Source: Cryomorpha ignava
Lineage (GTDB): Bacteria; Bacteroidota; Bacteroidia; Flavobacteriales_D; Cryomorphaceae
Reading direction: 5' to 3'
Assembly (NCBI RefSeq): GCF_010686655.1
Contig: NZ_JAAGVY010000030.1
Span: forward strand, 1 to 62,657
DNA length: 62,657 bases
Below the pieces are notes generated by a model. The model saw only the letters and a list, made by a program, of their open reading frames with translations. It was not told the DNA's origin and ran no database searches. Positions 57,239-62,657 of the stretch are shown here, one piece after another. The position numbers and the translations under genes were made by a program. Position 1 is the first letter of the stretch; every line of letters starts with the position of its first letter.

Positions 57239-58444
57239 ATGAACCCAATCCTTATAGATATTAACTGGAGAAATTTGCTTCCGCTCACTTTCGCGAAGCC
57301 ATTGTCTCATTTACTTATTGGTATTGATACAATTGCAGAAAAATGGGAGCGTCATTTAAACGTGGTTCCGGGCGTTTTGCCACCCCAATATTTGCGCGAA
57401 GCCTTCCCGGCAAATTCCGATTCAGAAATTATCTTTATCAATTCGGCGGTTATTCCTACCCCATCATTGGCGGAAGCCGTAACCAAATTGAAACCCGGGC
57501 AGGTATTGACTCATCGCGGAATATTTATTGCTGCCCCTACTGGAAATAATAGTTTAGACGACCTGGCTGCAAGAATTGAAAAAGGAGAATCATTTTCATT
57601 TTCGAATTTTGGACAAGACGAAGTCTTTTTTAACGAACCGACCGTGATTTTAGAATCTCCGGCTGACATATTTGCACAGAATGATGCCATTTTGCGTCAG
57701 GACTTTCAGGAAATCACAAAAAAATTCAAAACCACCAATTTTCCAAATCACATCATCACTTCGGGTTTTGACATTTTTATTCATCCCGAGGCCAAAGTGC
57801 ACCACTGCGTGCTAAATGCTACCACCGGCCCTATTTACATCGGAAAAGGCGCCGTAATAATGGAAGGAAGCCTCGTGCGTGGCCCCTTTGCTATTGGCGA
57901 AAGCTCAACACTTAAAATGGGCGCAAAAGTTTATGGTGCTACGAGTATCGGCAAGCACTGCAAAGTGGGTGGCGAGGTAAACAATGTGGTGATAAACGAC
58001 TACTCAAACAAAGGCCACGATGGCTTTTTGGGAAACTCGGTAATCGGCTCGTGGTGCAACCTGGGCGCAGATACCAATACATCAAACCTCAAAAATAACT
58101 ACGGCGAGATAAAGGTGTGGAACTACGAAACTGAAACGCTCGAAAATACCGGTCGCCAGTTTCACGGACTCATTATGGGCGACCATTCCAAAGCAGGCAT
58201 CAATACCATGTTTAACACTGGAACTGTAGTGGGAATGTGTGCAAATATTTTCGATGGTGGCTTTCCTCCAAAATTTACGCCTTCCTTTTCATGGGGCGGT
58301 GCGCAGGGCTTTGAAACGTTTAAGATCGAAAAGGCATTTGAAGCTTCGCAAGCTATGATGGAAAGAAGAAATGTGCATTTCGGAAAACCGGAAGCCGATA
58401 TTTTTCGTTTTGTATTTGAATACGATTCCAAATTCAAGACCTAA
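57239..58444 (+). CDS. GlmU family (putative sugar nucleotidyltransferase/acyltransferase)
   Basis: A 401-residue cytoplasmic protein of the Bacteroidota GlmU-related family. The N-terminal half is a degenerate nucleotidyltransferase-like domain (RNLLPLTFAKPLSHLLIGID) lacking a full GxGTRMxP signature; the C-terminal half (about 185-385) is a left-handed beta-helix with hexapeptide repeats (IYIGKGAVIMEGSLVRGPFA, IGKHCKVGGEVNNVVI, NTSNLKNNYGEI). It is likely an acyl or nucleotidyl transferase in sugar metabolism; the substrate cannot be given. It is separated from lon by 112 bases. Confidence 0.85.
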   Translation: MNPILIDINWRNLLPLTFAKPLSHLLIGIDTIAEKWERHLNVVPGVLPPQYLREAFPANSDSEIIFINSAVIPTPSLAEAVTKLKPGQVLTHRGIFIAAPTGNNSLDDLAARIEKGESFSFSNFGQDEVFFNEPTVILESPADIFAQNDAILRQDFQEITKKFKTTNFPNHIITSGFDIFIHPEAKVHHCVLNATTGPIYIGKGAVIMEGSLVRGPFAIGESSTLKMGAKVYGATSIGKHCKVGGEVNNVVINDYSNKGHDGFLGNSVIGSWCNLGADTNTSNLKNNYGEIKVWNYETETLENTGRQFHGLIMGDHSKAGINTMFNTGTVVGMCANIFDGGFPPKFTPSFSWGGAQGFETFKIEKAFEASQAMMERRNVHFGKPEADIFRFVFEYDSKFKT

Positions 58445-58556
58445 AAAGCTCTTTCTGGTGTTTGGCACGGCTCTTGACTCATAGGGGAAAATGAAATAAT
58501 CAGAGCCTGTACTGCCAATCTGTCGGGTTCTAAAAAATATAAACACGAAACTATTT

Positions 58557-60989
58557 ATGTTCGAATCAATCGGATTACAAGATATAGTGGATAGCGAAAC
58601 AGAATTTATACCTTTAATAACATCGGAAGATGAAGAGGCGATGAATAATGAAGAAACTCCGCTTGAATTGCCCATTCTTCCAATAAAAAATACGGTTTTA
58701 TTTCCAGGCGTGGTACTGCCAATTACGGTAGGCCGCGATAAAAGCATTAAGCTTGTGCAAGATGCCTACAAAGGCGATCGCACTATTGGGGTGGCAAGCC
58801 AAAAAGATCAAGGGGTTGAAGATCCTGAATTTGAAGACCTGAACAATATTGGAACGGTTGCCAAAATTATACGACTTTTAAAAATGCCCGATGGAAGCAC
58901 CACGGTAATTATACAAGGTAAGAAGCGTTTTGAAATGATAGACGTGCTTGCTACCGAGCCATACATGCGGGCAAAAGTGCGCGAATTTGCTGAAATAAAG
59001 CCACAGCGCAATATTAAGAAGTTTGAAGCGCTTGTAGATTCGTTAAAAGATTTGGCGCTACAAATCATCAAAGTATCGCCGAATATTCCGAGCGAAGCAG
59101 CTTTTGCCATAAAGAACATTGAGAGCTACAGCTTTTTGATCAATTTCATTTCGAGCAATATGAATGCCGCCGTTAGCGACAAGCAAAAATTGCTTGAAAC
59201 TGCCGATTTGCGGAAGCGCGCCGAAATGGTTTTAGAATATCTTACCAAAGAGCTGCAAATGCTCGAGCTGAAGAATGATATTCAGAGCAAGGTGAAAACG
59301 GATATTGATCACCAACAGCGTGAGTACTTTCTGCACCAGCAGCTGAAAACCATACAGGAAGAGCTTGGCGGAAATCCGCAGGATGAGATGGTGCAAAATT
59401 TAAAAAAGCGCGCCAAAGACAAAAAGTGGAATGAGAAGACCGCAAAAGCTTTTAAAAAGGAAGTTGAGCGGCTGGAGCGGATGAATCCGCAGGGAGCTGA
59501 TTATTCGGTGCAACTCAATTATATTGAGCTTTTGCTTGACCTGCCGTGGAATCATTACTCAAAAGATAAATTTGATCTCGCACGCGCTCAAAAAATTCTT
59601 GATCGCGATCACTACGGACTTGAGAAAGTGAAGGAACGTATTATAGAGCACCTTGCAGTTTTGAAATTGAAAGGCAGCATGAAGTCGCCAATATTGTGTC
59701 TTTATGGCCCTCCCGGAGTTGGTAAAACATCTCTTGGTAAATCTGTTGCAGAGGCGCTTGGCCGCGAATATGCGCGTATGTCGCTCGGCGGTTTGCGCGA
59801 TGAAGCAGAGATTCGCGGGCACCGAAAAACGTATATCGGCGCCCTTCCGGGAAGGATTATTCAAAATATTAAAAAAGCCGGGACGTCAAATCCTGTTTTT
59901 ATTCTTGATGAGATGGACAAACTGGGACGCGATTCGCACGGCGATCCGTCTTCGGCAATGCTCGAAGTTCTTGACCCGGAGCAAAATAGTACATTCTACG
60001 ATAATTATGTAGAGCTCGATTACGATCTATCAAACGTTATGTTTATTGCTACTGCAAATGCGCTTGGCACCATACACCCCGCCCTGCGCGACCGTATGGA
60101 GATGATAGAGGTTAACGGATATACCGTAGAAGAGAAAGTAGAGATTGCAAAACGCCACCTCGTTCCGAAGCAAATTAAGCAAAACGGTGTACCTGATAAA
60201 GAAATCAAACTCGGAAAAGGAGTTTTAGAAAAAATCGTTGAAGATTATACCAACGAATCCGGAGTACGTGGTCTTGAAAAACGAATTGGAAAAGTAGTTC
60301 GTTTTCGCGCCAAGCAAATGGCGCTTGACGAAAAATACACAACTACGGTAATGGTAGATGATTTGGAAACCATACTTGGCCCATCGCATGCCAGAGATAA
60401 ATATCAGGACAATGATGTAGCCGGAGTTGTAACCGGACTGGCGTGGACTCCAACAGGTGGTGACATTTTATTTATTGAATCATCGCTTACCAAAGGAAAA
60501 GGGAAGCTTACCCTTACCGGAAATCTGGGCGATGTAATGAAAGAATCGGCTATGCTGGCGCTTGAATTTTTGAAATCACATTCAGATACCATTGGCCTTG
60601 AGCAGGAAGTTTTTGACAAATGGAATGTCCATATCCACGTGCCGGAAGGTGCTACTCCAAAAGATGGCCCATCGGCAGGTATTACCATTCTTACGGCTCT
60701 CGCTTCGGCGTTTACCCAAAGAAAGGTTAAGAAATATTTGGCTATGACGGGTGAAATAACTTTGCGTGGAAAAGTGCTTCCCGTAGGCGGAATAAAAGAG
60801 AAAATTCTCGCTGCCAAACGTGCGAACATCAAGGAGATTATTCTTTCGAGTAAAAACGAGAAAGACATCAACGAGATTAATCCGCGATATATCAAAGGAT
60901 TGACTTTCCACTATGTGGATGACATGATGGATGTGATAGACAAAGCACTCACCAATCAAAAGGTTGAAAAAGCGCTGAAAGTGGCTTAA
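58557..60989 (+). CDS. lon: ATP-dependent protease Lon
   Basis: An 810-residue AAA+ serine protease of the cytoplasm that degrades misfolded and regulatory proteins. N-domain about 38-240 (ELPILPIKNTVLFPGVVLPI), AAA+ domain with Walker A GPPGVGKTSLGKS (about 384-396), Walker B VFILDEMDKLG, sensor IATANALGTIHPALRDR, and a protease domain with Ser706 (KDGPSAGITI) and Lys749 (GGIKEKILAAKRA). All motifs are intact. Length and N-terminus fit the family. It ends 24 bases before a strong terminator. Confidence 0.97.
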   Translation: MFESIGLQDIVDSETEFIPLITSEDEEAMNNEETPLELPILPIKNTVLFPGVVLPITVGRDKSIKLVQDAYKGDRTIGVASQKDQGVEDPEFEDLNNIGTVAKIIRLLKMPDGSTTVIIQGKKRFEMIDVLATEPYMRAKVREFAEIKPQRNIKKFEALVDSLKDLALQIIKVSPNIPSEAAFAIKNIESYSFLINFISSNMNAAVSDKQKLLETADLRKRAEMVLEYLTKELQMLELKNDIQSKVKTDIDHQQREYFLHQQLKTIQEELGGNPQDEMVQNLKKRAKDKKWNEKTAKAFKKEVERLERMNPQGADYSVQLNYIELLLDLPWNHYSKDKFDLARAQKILDRDHYGLEKVKERIIEHLAVLKLKGSMKSPILCLYGPPGVGKTSLGKSVAEALGREYARMSLGGLRDEAEIRGHRKTYIGALPGRIIQNIKKAGTSNPVFILDEMDKLGRDSHGDPSSAMLEVLDPEQNSTFYDNYVELDYDLSNVMFIATANALGTIHPALRDRMEMIEVNGYTVEEKVEIAKRHLVPKQIKQNGVPDKEIKLGKGVLEKIVEDYTNESGVRGLEKRIGKVVRFRAKQMALDEKYTTTVMVDDLETILGPSHARDKYQDNDVAGVVTGLAWTPTGGDILFIESSLTKGKGKLTLTGNLGDVMKESAMLALEFLKSHSDTIGLEQEVFDKWNVHIHVPEGATPKDGPSAGITILTALASAFTQRKVKKYLAMTGEITLRGKVLPVGGIKEKILAAKRANIKEIILSSKNEKDINEINPRYIKGLTFHYVDDMMDVIDKALTNQKVEKALKVA

Positions 60990-61012
60990 GACATTTTGAT
61001 AGAAATAAAGTA

Positions 61013-61045
61013 AAAGCCCCGACAGATAAACTGTTGGGGCTTTTT
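61013..61045 (+). terminator. Intrinsic terminator after lon
   Basis: AAAGCCCCGACAG-ATAAA-CTGTTGGGGCTTT stem (one G-T pair), then a T run. Confidence 0.9.
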
Positions 61046-61083
61046 GCTTTTATTAGCTCCAGCTGATGGGAATTTGGAACAAG

Positions 61084-61201
61084 GCCCACTGGGCATGCGC
61101 CCTGCGGAATCTAAAATTTCATCTACAAAAATTGTAGATTATCTATTTCATAGGTAGCCTTAGATTTATTCCGCAGGGTGGATACCGCTGCGGAGCGGCT
61201 T
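61084..61201. repeat. Long palindromic repeat unit, copy 1
   Basis: About 118 bp: left hairpin GGGC-ATGC-GCCC flanked by GCGGAAT, central hairpin ATCTACAA-AAA-TTGTAGAT, and right hairpin CCGCAG-GGT-GGAT-ACC-CTGCGG. The right end GCGGAGCGG is complementary to the CCGCTCCGC left end of other copies; here the left end is degenerate. Confidence 0.85.
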
Positions 61202-61252
61202 CAGACTAACCACTGGTGGAGCAGATAATCAGACCGTATCTTCAATAAAAAC

Positions 61253-61376
61253 CCGCTCCGCTGGGCATGCGCCCTGCGGAATCTAAAATTTCATCTACAA
61301 AAATTGTAGATTATCTATTTCATAAATAGCCTTAGATTTATTCCGCAGGGTGGATACCGCTGCGGTGCGGCTTAAG
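61253..61376. repeat. Long palindromic repeat unit, copy 2
   Basis: About 124 bp, nearly identical in its core to copies 1 and 6, with the full CCGCTCCGC left end and a GCGGTGCGG right end. The spacer after it (AGACAAACCAGTG ... CATCTTCAATAAAAC) resembles the spacer after copy 1, so the tandem unit is about 170-185 bp. Confidence 0.88.
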
Positions 61377-61437
61377 ACAAACCAGTGCGGTGCGGATATT
61401 CAGAGGGCATCTTCAATAAAACTACGCTCCATCGACG

Positions 61438-61575
61438 CGCTCCGCTGGGCATACGCCCTGCGGAATATAAATTTTATTTATGAGAAATTTAGTAATCTTG
61501 TATAATAAATAGTCGTAGGACTTAACTTTCTGCGTCGACCGACGACCGCTCCGCTGGGCATGAGCCCTGCGGAAT
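61438..61575. repeat. Degenerate third unit and half unit next to RAYT
   Basis: The left hairpin of the unit occurs at 61438-61466 (GGGC-ATAC-GCCC) followed by a degenerate body, and again at 61546-61575 (CCGCTCCGCTGGGCATGAGC then CCTGCGGAAT), which ends 33 bases before the RAYT start codon. Confidence 0.78.
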
Positions 61576-61608
61576 AGGTTTTCATTTCAAAATTTAATTA
61601 TTCGCAAA

Positions 61609-62187
61609 ATGACAAGGCAAGGCATCAAGCAAAATATTAAAAACAATACATCTTATTTTATTACTCCAACCGTAATTGGTTGGATAGATATATTCACGAG
61701 AAGAGAAATTCGAGATATCGTTATCGAGTCGTTGCGCTATTGCCACTACCACAAAGGTTTGAATGTTTATGGTTATTGCATTATGTCAAATCACTTACAC
61801 CTTATTGTCAACTGCAACGAACCTTTTCAATTGAGGGACACAATTAGGGATTTTAAAAGACATACATCAAGCACTATTTTTCAATGGATTATGGGCAACC
61901 CCGAAAGTAGAAGGGATTGGATGACAGGGCTATTTACCGGAGCTGCTAATGAAGATATTAAGAGCAAGAATATTAAAATTTGGCAAACCGGAAACCATGC
62001 CATTGAGTTGATCAACGAACAGTTTACCTGGAGAAAAGTATTGTACATTCATGATAACCCGGTGCGAGCAGGGTTGGTATCGAATCCGGAAGATTGGATT
62101 TACAGTTCTGCTCGAAATTATATTGAAAAAGAAGCTGTATTTGAGGAGGTGAGTTGTCTGCCTCCACCATTGAATTTTAAGAAATAA
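61609..62187 (+). CDS. REP-associated tyrosine transposase (RAYT)
   Basis: A 192-residue HUH single-strand DNA nuclease/transposase related to IS200 TnpA. The metal-binding pair His62 and His64 lies in MSNHLHLIVNCNEP; LRDTIRDFKRHTSSTIFQ is the following helix, and the nucleophile is probably Tyr146 in VLYIHDNPVRAGLVSNPEDW, a motif specific to RAYTs. The C-terminal IYSSARNYIEKE also matches. Start choice: the first ATG (61609), 33 bases after a REP half unit. It surely recognises the palindromes around it, by family logic, since RAYTs process REPs with a matched gene nearby; that is inference. It is not closely related to the RAYT at 31794. Confidence 0.9.
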   Translation: MTRQGIKQNIKNNTSYFITPTVIGWIDIFTRREIRDIVIESLRYCHYHKGLNVYGYCIMSNHLHLIVNCNEPFQLRDTIRDFKRHTSSTIFQWIMGNPESRRDWMTGLFTGAANEDIKSKNIKIWQTGNHAIELINEQFTWRKVLYIHDNPVRAGLVSNPEDWIYSSARNYIEKEAVFEEVSCLPPPLNFKK

Positions 62188-62222
62188 TTTTTTTTTGGGG
62201 GGGATGGTTAGTTCGGAAGGTG

Positions 62223-62252
62223 ATTCCGCAGGGCGCATGCCCAGCGGAGCGG
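62223..62252 (-). repeat. Inverted half unit downstream of RAYT
   Basis: Exact inverted complement of the left 30 bases of the full repeat unit (GGGCATGCGCCC hairpin with CCGCTCCGC edge); on the plus strand it reads ATTCCGCAGGGCGCATGCCC onwards. Confidence 0.85.
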
Positions 62253-62533
62253 TTCGTATTTCATGACGGTAGTGGTATGTAATTTCTAATAACCAGTCAC
62301 CTATGTATGTTAACGAAATATGCCTTAATATTAAAATTTCTGTTTTTTTTTGAAATGTGGGCATCAAAACAAGACCCCAAAGGTTGGGAAACTTAGCACA
62401 GCGTTTTCATGCCGCAAAGCAAGTAAACCTTTGAGGTCAACACAATAATTGAAACACAATAATTGAAACACAATAATTGATTCCCCAGACTTTTTATAGA
62501 TAAAGAGTTTCCAGAGCATGCGCCGAACGGAAC

Positions 62534-62657
62534 CCGCTCCGCTGGGCATGCGCCCTGCGGAATCTAAAATTTCATCTACAAAAATTGTAGATTATCTATT
62601 TCATAGGTAGCCTTAGATTTATTCCGCAGGGTGAATACCGCTGCGGAGCGTCTTAAG
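62534..62657. repeat. Long palindromic repeat unit, copy 6, at the window edge
   Basis: About 124 bp, nearly identical to copies 1 and 2 (GGTGAATACC in place of GGTGGATACC, right end GCGGAGCGTC). It ends with CTTAAG, as copy 2 does. The array may continue beyond the window. The stretch 62253-62533 between copies has no gene. Confidence 0.87.

Larger units (their letters stand above)
61546..62252 (+). mobile_element. RAYT gene bracketed by inverted half units
   Basis: The half unit at 61546-61575 and its inverted complement at 62223-62252 (ATTCCGCAGGGCGCATGCCC then AGCGGAGCGG) enclose the RAYT gene. This layout, gene plus REP hairpins in opposite orientation, is typical of RAYT loci in gammaproteobacteria. 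Whether the whole block moves is unknown. Confidence 0.65.

Noticed and set aside
61084-61466. Tandem repeats that could be mistaken for a CRISPR array
   Set aside because: The units are about 120 bp and internally palindromic, and the spacers are themselves similar to each other; no cas genes are nearby.
61546-62252. Classical IS200/IS605 insertion sequence
   Set aside because: The enzyme has RAYT-specific features (NPVRAGLV, SSARNY), the flanking hairpins belong to a dispersed repeat family, and no tnpB or typical IS ends are seen.

Overview
The window looks like chromosome from a member of the Bacteroidota, most likely a marine or halophilic Flavobacteriales-type organism; that placement is inference. 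The evidence is: many secreted proteins ending in type IX secretion (T9SS) sorting domains, promoters of the Bacteroidota form (TTG upstream, TAnnTTTG near -7), few Shine-Dalgarno sites, a monomeric NADP isocitrate dehydrogenase, a complete seven-gene Mrp Na+/H+ antiporter operon, and the gene order serA-serC / ferredoxin / acyl-CoA reductase. I saw no rRNA, tRNA, CRISPR array or prophage.

Layout. 1-20 kb is rich in secreted proteins: a fasciclin protein cut by the left edge, a reprolysin-type metalloprotease, a LysM protein, a PAS/LuxR-type regulator next to a subtilisin-like protease, icd, a gliding-type (type B) T9SS protein, a DUF808 membrane protein and a GH114-like lipoprotein. 20-32 kb holds a MATE exporter, a Panacea antitoxin with a truncated partner, a NagZ-like glycosidase fused to a serine hydrolase, and a compact operon (small membrane protein, mutL, two rhomboid proteases, an EEP-family hydrolase). 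31.7-36 kb is a decayed accessory strip: a REP-associated tyrosine transposase (RAYT) with its own palindrome inside the gene, a PIN-toxin/antitoxin pair with a homopolymer frameshift in the toxin, an ABC ATPase stump, arsM and a block of palindromic repeats. 36-47 kb has a choice-of-anchor-B secreted protein, an SDR oxidoreductase, a second MATE exporter and the Mrp operon. 47-49.5 kb is again decayed: an orphan antidote and two broken T9SS genes. 49.5-61 kb is mostly housekeeping: serA, serC, ferredoxin, acyl-CoA reductase, a beta-helix lipoprotein, rpmE2, a GlmU-family protein and lon.

The right end (61.08-62.66 kb) holds the most unusual structure. At least three long copies of a ~120-bp nested palindrome, plus several half copies, surround a second RAYT gene, and that gene is bracketed by half copies in opposite orientation. 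This looks like a Bacteroidota equivalent of the REP/BIME-RAYT systems known from gammaproteobacteria, with a unit able to fold in two alternative ways. A separate family of 74-bp elements with 12-bp terminal inverted repeats (51.86 and 52.06 kb, with relatives at 18.8 and 56.9 kb) and a direct repeat flanking the 15.3-17.9 kb T9SS locus show that several small palindromic families have shaped the intergenic DNA.

How the genes work together. Mrp and the two MATE pumps fit Na+/H+ homeostasis and drug export. The T9SS proteases, fasciclin and PKD proteins form the cell-surface and secreted set. Lon, MutL and the rhomboids cover protein and DNA quality control. serA and serC supply serine. Three toxin-antitoxin remnants (Panacea, VapBC-like, HigA-like) all appear to have lost an intact toxin.
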